A stretch of 15,588 nucleotides of DNA from an uncultured Bacilli bacterium (GTDB taxonomy: Bacteria > Bacillota_I > Bacilli_A > RF39 > UBA660): NCBI GenBank assembly GCA_944363995.1, contig CALVVV010000030.1, positions 1 through 15,588 on the forward strand, written 5' to 3'. A program made the translations under genes and the position numbers. Positions 6,063-14,973 of the stretch are shown here, piece by piece. Under the pieces are notes generated by a model that worked only from the letters and a program-made list of their open reading frames with translations, did no database searches and was not told the origin of the DNA. Each line of letters starts with the position of its first letter. The first letter of the stretch is position 1.

Positions 6063-9000
6063 ATGAAAACAAATAAAAATTTTAATATTATAACAAAACA
6101 TTACAACAATTTAATTAAATTAACAAAACAACATTATTTTATAGGAATTGTTAACGAATGGATAGTAGATAATTATTACTTAATTGTTGAAAAAAATAAT
6201 TTAATTAAACATTTCAATAAAAATAAAAAAGAAAGCAAATACTTATATAAAAATGTTGATATGATAAATTTATTGAATCACATTTTAGAATTTAGAAATT
6301 ATCGAATTGATGAAAGTGATTTAATTATTAATATAAAAGATTATTGTGATAAAAATGATATTCATTTGTATTATGAAGAAATAAAAATTATCCCGATTGC
6401 TTTAAATATTATTTTAATTAATAAATTAAGCGAATTGTGTCAAAAAGAAAATATTAATTTAAAAGAAAAGTCAGAAGTTAATAATATTATTAAAAAAATA
6501 CAAAAGCAATATTTACAGCATAAAAATTTAAAATTAGAAAAATATTTAACTGATGAATTCTATAAATCAGCCACTAAAATAGTTTATTTCAATGAAAAAA
6601 TCAAAGATTTTGGAAAATTTTCTAATCAAATTTTTAAACAATTTAACAATTACTTAGAAGACAATAATATTTCTTTAAGAAAAACAATCAATAAAAATCA
6701 TTTGAACAATACCGATGATAATATATTAGTTTCTAATATTTTTTATAGTATTCAAAAAATTGATAATATTGAAATAGAAAACTTATATTGTAACTTATGT
6801 AATGTTGAAAAAATTTTAAATAATGATCCTTATTATAAATTAATGACTTTAGAAACCAAAAATTTATACCGAAAAAAATTAATTTCTTTAGCCAAAAAAA
6901 AGAATATTGAAAAACTTGCCAAACAATTAATTAAAAAAGATAAAAATATTGGTAGCGTGTTATTTCCTCATAAAAATATCAAATTTAAAACATATATTTA
7001 TCTATTATTAATTACTTTCTTAAGTATTTATTTAACAATTATTTCAGTTAATTACTTTATTCCTAATAAATTTTTAGGATTTATAATATTATTTATTCCA
7101 ATTAGTGAAATTGTTATTACGTTTATAAATAAAATTTATCTTAAATTTTATCCTCCTAAACCTATGGCAAAACTTGATTTTGAAAAAGGAATTCCTAAAA
7201 ATTGTTCAACTATGGTTGTTATCCCAACAATTTTAAAAAACAAAGAAAAAGTCGATGAAGTTTTTACAAAATTAGAAGCATATTATTTAGCAAATAAATC
7301 AAAAAATTTATATTTTACACTTTTAGGTGATGCTTGTGAATGTAAAAGTGAAAAATATGAAAAAGATGAAGAAATAAAAAAACAAGGAATTTTAAAAGTA
7401 CAAGAACTAAATAAAAAATATAATCATGAGATATTTTATTTTGCTTATCGAACTAGAAAATATAATAAAGGCGAAAATTCTTTCTTAGGATTTGAAAGAA
7501 AAAGAGGTGCTTTACTGCACTTTAATGATTTACTTTTAAATAATTTTAATGAAAAAGAAAAAAAATATTGGTTTCAAATTCAAACTTTAGATAATTTAAA
7601 ATATAAAATAAAATACGTAATTACTTTAGATGTTGATACACAATTAATTTTAAACAGTGCTTTAAAATTAGTAGGAACGATGGCTCATCCTTTAAATAAA
7701 CCAATTTTAAATGAAACAAAAACTAAGGTAATTAAAGGATATGGTATATTACAACCTAAAATGAGTGTAGATGTTGAATCAACCAATAATTCTTTATTCT
7801 CACAAATTTATGCGGGAATAGGGGGATTAGATCCTTACTCAAATATTTGTCCAAACTTCTATCAAGATGTCTTTGGTGAAGGAAGTTTTATCGGTAAAGG
7901 AATTTATGATTTAGAAATATATCAACAAGTTTTAAAAGGAAGATTTCCTAACCAACTTATTTTAAGTCATGATTTATTAGAAGGAAATTATTTAAGATGT
8001 GGTGTTGTCAGTGATATTGAATTAATTGATGATTTTCCTTCTAAATATTTAGTTGATGCAACAAGAAGATCAAGATGGGCTCGTGGTGATATTCAAATAA
8101 TCGGTTGGATCGCTAATAAGGTTAAAAACGAAAATAATATTAAATATAAAAATCCGATTAATATTTTAGGTAAATTTAAAATACTTGATAATATTAGAAG
8201 AAGTTTATTGGATTTATCGCTATTACTAATTTTAATTTGTTTATCTAGTATTACTGTTACACATCCTTATTGTTGGCTTATTTTTATCTTATTTGTAGTA
8301 ATTTTACCAGTTATTTCTTATATAATTCAATTATTTACCATCCAAAGAAAAAACAGTAAAAATTTAAAATATTATAATATTATGGCATTTGGCTATCAAG
8401 CTTTTATTTTAAGAACTTTATCAGTATTTACAAGTATTCCATATAATGCCTATTTATATGTTAAATCTTTTGTTATTTCTATATATCGAATGACTATTAG
8501 TAAAAAACATTTATTACAATGGTTAACTGCTGAAGATGCTGCTAAGCAGGTTAAAACAACTATTTTTAATCACTTAATTCAATTTAAAATTAACTATTTT
8601 GTATCAATAATATTTATTTGTTTAGCTATTTTAATTGGTAAATACCCAATCGAATGTATTATCATTGCTATATTTTTTATCATAGCTCCATTTCTAGCTT
8701 ATGCTATTAGCGAAGATATAAAAAAAGAAAATAACAAAATAAATAAAGATGAAATAAAATATTTAAATAATATTGCTAGTTTAACATGGGAATATTTTCA
8801 AGAAAATTTAACTTTAGAAAATAATTATTTAATTCCTGATAATTATCAATTAAATAGAGAAAAAAAATGTGATAATAAAACATCACCAACCAATATTGGT
8901 TTATCATTAATATCTATATTATCTGCTTATGAATTAGAATTTATTGATAAAAAAACAACAATTAATTACATTAATGAAATAATTAATACTGTTGATAAAT

Positions 9001-12000
9001 TACCAAAATGGAATGGTCATTTATACAATTGGTACCAAATTAACACCTTAAAAATAATGCCACCATATTTTATTTCGACAGTAGATAGTGGTAATTTTGT
9101 AGCTTGTTTGATAACAATAAAAGAATTTTTGTTAAAACATAATGAAATTCAGTTGGCTGATAAGATTAAAAAAATAATTAATCAAACAGATTTTGCAAAA
9201 TTATATAATCAAGATAATGTTTTTAGTGTCGGTTATAATGTTAACGAAGGAATTTTAGAACCTTTTAGCTATAATAAATTTGCTAGTGAAAGTAGAATAA
9301 CAAGTTATTTAGCGATTGCTAAAGGGGATGTCTCTAGTAAACACTGGTTTAACTTAGATAAAACTTTAACTACTTATAAAAAGAAAAAAGGATTAGTATC
9401 ATGGTCAGGAACATCTTTTGAATATTTTATGCCATTAATTTTTATGCCAACCTATGAAAATACTTTAATTGATGAAAGTTATGATTTCGCTTTTTATGCG
9501 CAAAAGGAATTCATGAAAGAAGTTAATTACAAATTTCCATGGGGAATATCAGAATCTGCATATAATGAATTAGATGATGCCCAAAACTATAAATACAAAG
9601 CTTTTGCAACGCCATATTTAAAATTACAAGAAGAATCTAATAATAAAATTGTTATTTCTCCATATAGTTCTATTTTAGCTTTACCAATATTTACTAAAGA
9701 CGTATTAATCAATATGAAAAAATTAGAAAAGTTAAAATTATTGGGAGAATATGGTTTTTATGAATCATTTGACATGGATGATAAAGCTATCGTTTTTTCT
9801 TATTTTGCCCATCATCAAGGTATGATTTTGGCTAGTATCACTAATACTTTAAAAAATAATATAATTCAAAAATATTTTATAGAAGATATTAATAATCATG
9901 CTTTTGAAATTTTAATGAAAGAAAAAGTGCAATTAAAACCTATTATTGATATTAATATTACTAAGTATAAAAAATACACATATGATAAAGAAACATTTAT
10001 AAATGATATACGTGTCTTTAATAACTTGGCAACATTACCTGAAGTTTCCGTTTTATCAAATTCTAAATATAGTGTTTTTATTAATGATCGTGGTAATGGA
10101 TTTAGTCGATACCGAACAATCCAATTAAATCGTTATCGTAAAATTACTGAACAAGATTATGGCATTTTTCTATACATTAAAGATATCAATTCTAATAATA
10201 TCTGGTGTAATACCTATGCACCAATAAATATAATGCCTGATAAATATGAAGTTGTTTTTGCTTTAGATAAAATAAAATTTATTAGACAAGATTATGATAT
10301 TATTACTACAACAGAAATAGTTGTTACTAAGACTCATCATGCGGAAATTAGAAAAGTAACTTTTAAAAATTTGAGCAATCAAGATAAAAATTTAGAATTG
10401 ACAACTTATACTGAGCCAATTATAAGTGAAAATATGGATGATATTAGCCATAAAACTTTTCAAAATTTATTTGTTGAAAGTGAATATGATGAAACTACAA
10501 ATTCTATTATTATGCATCGTAAATTAAGAAATACTGATACAACTTATTATATGATTAATAGATTATTAATTGATGAAGACAGCAAATTTAATTATGAAAC
10601 AAATCGTGAAAATTTTATCGGTCGTAATAGAACAGGAGCTAATCCAATTGCTTTAGAAAAAGAATTATCTAATAAATGTGGAACCTGTATTGATCCAATT
10701 ATTAGTTTAAGAAGCACAATATCTATAAAACCTAACGAAGAAAAAACTGTATATTTAATCAATGGTTTCGGAAAATCTAAAGAACAAGTTTTAGAAATTG
10801 TTAATACATTTAAAGATAATTATTCTATTACTGAAAAAGCGTTTGAAGTTGCTACAATAATGAATAATGTTAACAATAAAATGGTCAATATTACAGGAAA
10901 TGATATGCGAATTTACAATACAATGCTTAATTATTTATATCAAACTAGTCATATTAGTATTAATAAAGAAAGAAAAGAAATCTTAAAAAATAACGTTCTA
11001 AATCAAACAGGATTATGGAAATTTGGTATATCTGGTGATAGACCAATTATATTTCTAAAAGTAATTAATCTAAATAATTTAAGTTTAATTAAAGAAGTTT
11101 TGCATGCTTTTGAATATTATAAAAGTAAATCAATATTTATTGACTTAATTATTTTAAATAGTAAAGACGAACAAGATAAAAAAATTATTAATGAAGAAAT
11201 TGATTATGAAAAATATCACATGTATACTTTAAATAGTTTTAATAAAACACCTGGTAATATTTACGTTATTAATCCGAGTGATGCTTCTGATGAAGAAATA
11301 ACTTTGTTCAAGACAGTGGCAAGACTTGATATCGATTGTAATAAATTTTATTCTTTAGAAGATTTTATGATTAATTTGCAAAAATTAAACACAATAAGTC
11401 GCAAAGAAATCGTAAAAAAAGAAAATAGTCAAGAAATTGATTATGATATCTCTAAATTGCAATATTATAATAATTATGGTGGCTTTATTAAAAATGGCAA
11501 AAAATATGTTATTACTAATCCTGATACACCATTAATTTGGTCTAATATTCTTGCAAATGAAAATTTTGGTAGTATTATATCTAATAATCAAACAGGTTTT
11601 ACATATGCAAAAAATAGTCGCGAATATAAACTTACATCTTGGACTAATGATCCATTACTAGCTGATTGTTCAGAAGGAATAAAAATTAATGATGTTAATT
11701 TAAAATATCAATTAACAGAAATTGGTTTTGGTACAATGAAATTCATTGGTAAATGGCATAATTTTGATTTTACTTTAACACAATTTGTTAGTGTCAATCA
11801 ACCAATTAAATTTTATCATTTAAAAATTAAAAATAATAATAATAACAAGCAACATTTAATTTTAAAATATTGGATTAATCCATGTTTAGGTGTTACTGAA
11901 GAAAAAACAAGCCGTTATATTTTAACTAATTATAATGAAAAAGCAAATTGCATTACTCTTAAAAACAAATATATTCAACATTTTTCTAATTTAATAACTT

Positions 12001-13703
12001 TTATGAGTTCGACTTTGCCAATCACTAATGTTAAAATTGACCGAATTTTATCTAAAGAATTAGAAACAGAAGTTTTTATAAATGCTAATGAAGAGATTGA
12101 AGTAGCTTTTATATTAGGAACTAGTGAAGAAAAAGATATTATAAATTTATTAAGTAATTTTAATTCAATTTCTAAAATTAAAGATGAAGAAAAAGAAGTA
12201 ATAAAATACTGGAAAAACATGTTAGAAGATATTCAAGTAAAAACACCTGATGAAAGTTTTAATTATTTATTGAATGGCTGGCTTACTTATCAAACTATAA
12301 CATCACGAATATATGCTAAAGCTGGTTTTTATCAAGTTGGTGGAGCATATGGTTATCGTGATCAATTACAAGATTGTATGAATTTATGTACTATTCATCC
12401 CGAAATGACTAAAAAACAAATTTTAATAAACGCTAAACATCAATTTCAAGAAGGAGATGTTCTACATTGGTGGCATCAAGATACCAATATTGGATTACGT
12501 TCTAAATATAAAGATGATTATTTATGGTTAATTTATGCAACTTGTGAGTATCTTGATATTACTGAAGATTATTCAATTTTAAATGAACAAGTTGGTTTTG
12601 TTGATGGTCCTATCTTAGAAAATAATGAAATGGAAAAGGGAATTAATTACACATATACTAATGAAACTACAAACCTTTATAATCACTGCTTATTAGCCCT
12701 CAATTTAGCAAAAAAGGAAATGGGTAAAAATGGTCTTCCTTTAATTCAAGGTGGCGATTGGAATGATGGAATGAATAAAATTGGTGAAAAAGGAAAGGGA
12801 ACTAGTGTATGGTTAGGATTCTTCTTATATATTGTAATTGATAAATTTATTAAAATAACAAAACAATTCGATAAAAATATTGATACTAAAGAATGGATTG
12901 AATTTAATAATAATTTAAAAACAGCATTACAAAAAGTAGGTTGGGATGGTCATCATTATTTACGAGCTTTTTTCGACAATGATGATAAAGTTGGATCTAA
13001 AGATAATATAGAATGTAAAATAGACTTAATTTCACAATGTTTTGCTATTTTATCAGAAATTGCTAATAAAGAACAAACAACATTAATATTAAACTCTATT
13101 GATGATTATTTATTTGATAAAAATTTAAAAATAATTAAATTATTATGGCCACCATTTGAAAATAGTAAAAATAATCCTGGCTACATTATGAATTATCCAG
13201 CAGGTATTAGAGAAAATGGTGGACAATACACCCATGCTGTAGCTTGGTACATTCAAGCATTAATTAAAGTTGGTAAATATGATTTGGCCTATCAAGTATA
13301 TCAAATGATTAATCCTATTGAAAGAACAAAAAATAAAAATACAACAGATATTTACAAACTTGAACCTTATGTCATATCTGCTGATATATACAGCAATAAA
13401 GATTTTCCTGGCAAAGGTGGATGGAGTTGGTATACAGGTAGTGCTGGTTGGTTTTATCGAATTGCTATAAAAGATATATTAGGATTTAATCTAAAAGGAA
13501 AGAAACTTTATATTAATCCACATATTCCTAGTCATTGGAAAAATTTTGAGATTGATTACAAATATAAAAATAGTTTGTACCATATTAAGGTTATAAAAAA
13601 GAATAATTATAATATTGTAATTGATAATAATAAGATTAATAAAAATTATATTTTATTATTAGATGACAATAAAGAACATAACATTATAATAACAATACCC
13701 TAA
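6063..13703 (+). CDS. cgs: Cyclic beta-1,2-glucan synthase (GT84 + glycoamylase-like/GH189 + GH94)
   Basis: A membrane enzyme of the NdvB/ChvB/Cgs family that polymerises glucose from UDP-glucose into beta-1,2-glucan and cyclises it. 2546 residues, somewhat shorter than proteobacterial homologues (about 2,800). Residues 1-305 are a Lys/Asn-rich cytosolic region. Membrane segments are at about 310-330 and 338-358, then 710-765 (two) and 846-886 (two). The GT84 domain (about 380-700) has D423 (LLGDAC), D523-V-D525, FGEGSF (604-609), H636-D637-LLEG and RRSRW (668-672). The glycoamylase-like cyclisation domain spans about 940-1265. Beta-sandwich modules start near 1317 and 1800. The GH94 catalytic part has YGYRDQLQD (2096-2104), HWWHQD (2135-2140), GGDWNDGM (2230-2237, containing the general-acid Asp), IRENGGQYTH (2382-2391) and WSWYTGSAGW (2454-2463). 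All catalytic blocks appear intact. Its family in proteobacteria supplies osmoregulated or host-interaction glucans. Confidence 0.95.
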   Translation: MKTNKNFNIITKHYNNLIKLTKQHYFIGIVNEWIVDNYYLIVEKNNLIKHFNKNKKESKYLYKNVDMINLLNHILEFRNYRIDESDLIINIKDYCDKNDIHLYYEEIKIIPIALNIILINKLSELCQKENINLKEKSEVNNIIKKIQKQYLQHKNLKLEKYLTDEFYKSATKIVYFNEKIKDFGKFSNQIFKQFNNYLEDNNISLRKTINKNHLNNTDDNILVSNIFYSIQKIDNIEIENLYCNLCNVEKILNNDPYYKLMTLETKNLYRKKLISLAKKKNIEKLAKQLIKKDKNIGSVLFPHKNIKFKTYIYLLLITFLSIYLTIISVNYFIPNKFLGFIILFIPISEIVITFINKIYLKFYPPKPMAKLDFEKGIPKNCSTMVVIPTILKNKEKVDEVFTKLEAYYLANKSKNLYFTLLGDACECKSEKYEKDEEIKKQGILKVQELNKKYNHEIFYFAYRTRKYNKGENSFLGFERKRGALLHFNDLLLNNFNEKEKKYWFQIQTLDNLKYKIKYVITLDVDTQLILNSALKLVGTMAHPLNKPILNETKTKVIKGYGILQPKMSVDVESTNNSLFSQIYAGIGGLDPYSNICPNFYQDVFGEGSFIGKGIYDLEIYQQVLKGRFPNQLILSHDLLEGNYLRCGVVSDIELIDDFPSKYLVDATRRSRWARGDIQIIGWIANKVKNENNIKYKNPINILGKFKILDNIRRSLLDLSLLLILICLSSITVTHPYCWLIFILFVVILPVISYIIQLFTIQRKNSKNLKYYNIMAFGYQAFILRTLSVFTSIPYNAYLYVKSFVISIYRMTISKKHLLQWLTAEDAAKQVKTTIFNHLIQFKINYFVSIIFICLAILIGKYPIECIIIAIFFIIAPFLAYAISEDIKKENNKINKDEIKYLNNIASLTWEYFQENLTLENNYLIPDNYQLNREKKCDNKTSPTNIGLSLISILSAYELEFIDKKTTINYINEIINTVDKLPKWNGHLYNWYQINTLKIMPPYFISTVDSGNFVACLITIKEFLLKHNEIQLADKIKKIINQTDFAKLYNQDNVFSVGYNVNEGILEPFSYNKFASESRITSYLAIAKGDVSSKHWFNLDKTLTTYKKKKGLVSWSGTSFEYFMPLIFMPTYENTLIDESYDFAFYAQKEFMKEVNYKFPWGISESAYNELDDAQNYKYKAFATPYLKLQEESNNKIVISPYSSILALPIFTKDVLINMKKLEKLKLLGEYGFYESFDMDDKAIVFSYFAHHQGMILASITNTLKNNIIQKYFIEDINNHAFEILMKEKVQLKPIIDINITKYKKYTYDKETFINDIRVFNNLATLPEVSVLSNSKYSVFINDRGNGFSRYRTIQLNRYRKITEQDYGIFLYIKDINSNNIWCNTYAPINIMPDKYEVVFALDKIKFIRQDYDIITTTEIVVTKTHHAEIRKVTFKNLSNQDKNLELTTYTEPIISENMDDISHKTFQNLFVESEYDETTNSIIMHRKLRNTDTTYYMINRLLIDEDSKFNYETNRENFIGRNRTGANPIALEKELSNKCGTCIDPIISLRSTISIKPNEEKTVYLINGFGKSKEQVLEIVNTFKDNYSITEKAFEVATIMNNVNNKMVNITGNDMRIYNTMLNYLYQTSHISINKERKEILKNNVLNQTGLWKFGISGDRPIIFLKVINLNNLSLIKEVLHAFEYYKSKSIFIDLIILNSKDEQDKKIINEEIDYEKYHMYTLNSFNKTPGNIYVINPSDASDEEITLFKTVARLDIDCNKFYSLEDFMINLQKLNTISRKEIVKKENSQEIDYDISKLQYYNNYGGFIKNGKKYVITNPDTPLIWSNILANENFGSIISNNQTGFTYAKNSREYKLTSWTNDPLLADCSEGIKINDVNLKYQLTEIGFGTMKFIGKWHNFDFTLTQFVSVNQPIKFYHLKIKNNNNNKQHLILKYWINPCLGVTEEKTSRYILTNYNEKANCITLKNKYIQHFSNLITFMSSTLPITNVKIDRILSKELETEVFINANEEIEVAFILGTSEEKDIINLLSNFNSISKIKDEEKEVIKYWKNMLEDIQVKTPDESFNYLLNGWLTYQTITSRIYAKAGFYQVGGAYGYRDQLQDCMNLCTIHPEMTKKQILINAKHQFQEGDVLHWWHQDTNIGLRSKYKDDYLWLIYATCEYLDITEDYSILNEQVGFVDGPILENNEMEKGINYTYTNETTNLYNHCLLALNLAKKEMGKNGLPLIQGGDWNDGMNKIGEKGKGTSVWLGFFLYIVIDKFIKITKQFDKNIDTKEWIEFNNNLKTALQKVGWDGHHYLRAFFDNDDKVGSKDNIECKIDLISQCFAILSEIANKEQTTLILNSIDDYLFDKNLKIIKLLWPPFENSKNNPGYIMNYPAGIRENGGQYTHAVAWYIQALIKVGKYDLAYQVYQMINPIERTKNKNTTDIYKLEPYVISADIYSNKDFPGKGGWSWYTGSAGWFYRIAIKDILGFNLKGKKLYINPHIPSHWKNFEIDYKYKNSLYHIKVIKKNNYNIVIDNNKINKNYILLLDDNKEHNIIITIP

Positions 13704-13705
13704 TT

Positions 13706-13713
13706 AAGGAGGA
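13706..13713 (+). promoter_or_regulatory. Ribosome binding site of pgi
   Basis: AAGGAGGA, a near-perfect Shine-Dalgarno sequence, 4 bases before the ATG at 13718 and just after the glucan synthase stop. With a 14-base intergenic gap it supports one operon. Confidence 0.85.
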
Positions 13714-13717
13714 TTTT

Positions 13718-14911
13718 ATGTTAAAAATTGATTTTAATACTTATCTAAAAAGTAAGAATTTTGAAAAATATAATACACAAGTTTCTCACATAAAAAACAT
13801 TTTAGATAATGGTGGAGAAATGTTAGATTGGTATGATTTAAGCAAGTGTATTTCTCCAAAAGAAATAGATAAAATAAAAAAAGTTAGTCAATATATAAAA
13901 AATAATTGCGACATATTTATTGTTATTGGTATTGGTGGATCTTTTTTAGGGGCTAAAGCGGTTATTGATGCACTAAGTCCATATTTCACTAAAAATAAAC
14001 CAGAAATAATTTTTGCTGGAACTTCTTTATCAGAGTGTTATTTAAAAGAGCTAATTGAATATATAGATAATAAAAGAATAATTATCAATGTAATTTCTAA
14101 ATCTGGTACGACTTTAGAACCAAGTATTGCTTTTGATATTATTTATCAAAAAATGCAAAAAAAATATTCTAAAGAAGAATTAAAAAAAAGAATAATTATA
14201 ACCACCGACCCAGAAAAGGGAATTTTAAGGAAATTAGCTCAAGAAAATGACTATGAAACTTTTGACGTTCCTGTTCAAATAGGAGGTCGTTATTCAGTTT
14301 TAACAGTTGTTGGTTTACTACCAATAGCTGTTGCTGGATATAATATTGATGATTTATTATTTGGAGCAAAAAATGTAAGTATTGATTTAGCTTTTCAATA
14401 TGCAATAATAAGAGATATTTTATATAAAGAAAATAAATTAGTTGAATTATTTACTTTTTATGAACCAAAATTAGAATATTTTGTAGAATGGTTAAAACAG
14501 TTATTTGGAGAAACACAAGGAAAAAATAAAAAAGGAATTTTACCAAGTTCTTCTAATAACACTCGTGATTTACATTCATTAGGGCAATTTTATCAAGATG
14601 GAAATCCAATTATATTTGAAACAATTATAGGAATTGAAGCAAACGGAAAACTTAAAAATAATTTATATAATTATGCAGTTGAAGATATAAATATGATTGC
14701 ACTTAAACAGGTTGCATATGCCCATTTAAAAGTCGGAGTCGAAAGTAATTTAATTATTATTGACAAAATTAATGAATATAATATTGGAATGTTAATATAC
14801 TTTTTTGAACTTGCAGCAGCCATAGGAGGATATTTATTAGGAGTTAATCCTTTTGATCAACCTGGTGTTACTGCTTATAAAAAATTAATTGAAAATGAGT
14901 TAAATAAATAA
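13718..14911 (+). CDS. pgi: Glucose-6-phosphate isomerase (compact form)
   Basis: A cytosolic glycolytic enzyme interconverting glucose-6-phosphate and fructose-6-phosphate. 397 residues, about 50 fewer than typical Bacillus Pgi; the shortening is spread over loops and the C-terminus, which ends soon after K388. Seen: GIGGSFLGAK (71-80), the phosphate-binding SKSGTT (127-132), GGRYS (189-193) of signature 1, catalytic-loop GETQGK (264-269, E265), LHSLGQ (285-290), H336, and FDQPGVTAYK (379-388) corresponding to signature 2 with catalytic K388. In signature 2 the usual Glu after GV is Thr (T384). It sits in an operon with the glucan synthase, so it may help balance glucose-6-P, the precursor of UDP-glucose, against glycolysis. 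The reading frame is intact. Confidence 0.95.
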   Translation: MLKIDFNTYLKSKNFEKYNTQVSHIKNILDNGGEMLDWYDLSKCISPKEIDKIKKVSQYIKNNCDIFIVIGIGGSFLGAKAVIDALSPYFTKNKPEIIFAGTSLSECYLKELIEYIDNKRIIINVISKSGTTLEPSIAFDIIYQKMQKKYSKEELKKRIIITTDPEKGILRKLAQENDYETFDVPVQIGGRYSVLTVVGLLPIAVAGYNIDDLLFGAKNVSIDLAFQYAIIRDILYKENKLVELFTFYEPKLEYFVEWLKQLFGETQGKNKKGILPSSSNNTRDLHSLGQFYQDGNPIIFETIIGIEANGKLKNNLYNYAVEDINMIALKQVAYAHLKVGVESNLIIIDKINEYNIGMLIYFFELAAAIGGYLLGVNPFDQPGVTAYKKLIENELNK

Positions 14912-14920
14912 TTATTTAAT

Positions 14921-14961
14921 AAAAAAAGATTGCAAAAAACATTTAATTGCAATCTTTTTTT
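14921..14961. terminator. Bidirectional intrinsic terminator between pgi and the repeat-protein gene
   Basis: A perfect 15-bp stem: left arm 14921-14935 (seven A then GATTGCAA), an 11-base loop, right arm 14947-14961 (TTGCAATC then T's). The right arm ends in eight T for the plus strand, and the seven A give a U-run for the minus strand. It starts 9 bases after the pgi stop and lies 12 bases beyond the end of the convergent gene, so it can serve both. Confidence 0.9.
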
Positions 14962-14973
14962 TATGTTATTAGT

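Noticed and set aside
11975..12220. Minus-strand 81-codon frame inside the glucan synthase
   Set aside because: It is antisense to an intact conserved gene; Ser/Ile/Leu-rich composition is typical of a complement shadow.
14196..14405. Minus-strand 69-codon frame inside pgi
   Set aside because: A shadow frame opposite conserved Pgi motifs (GGRYS region).
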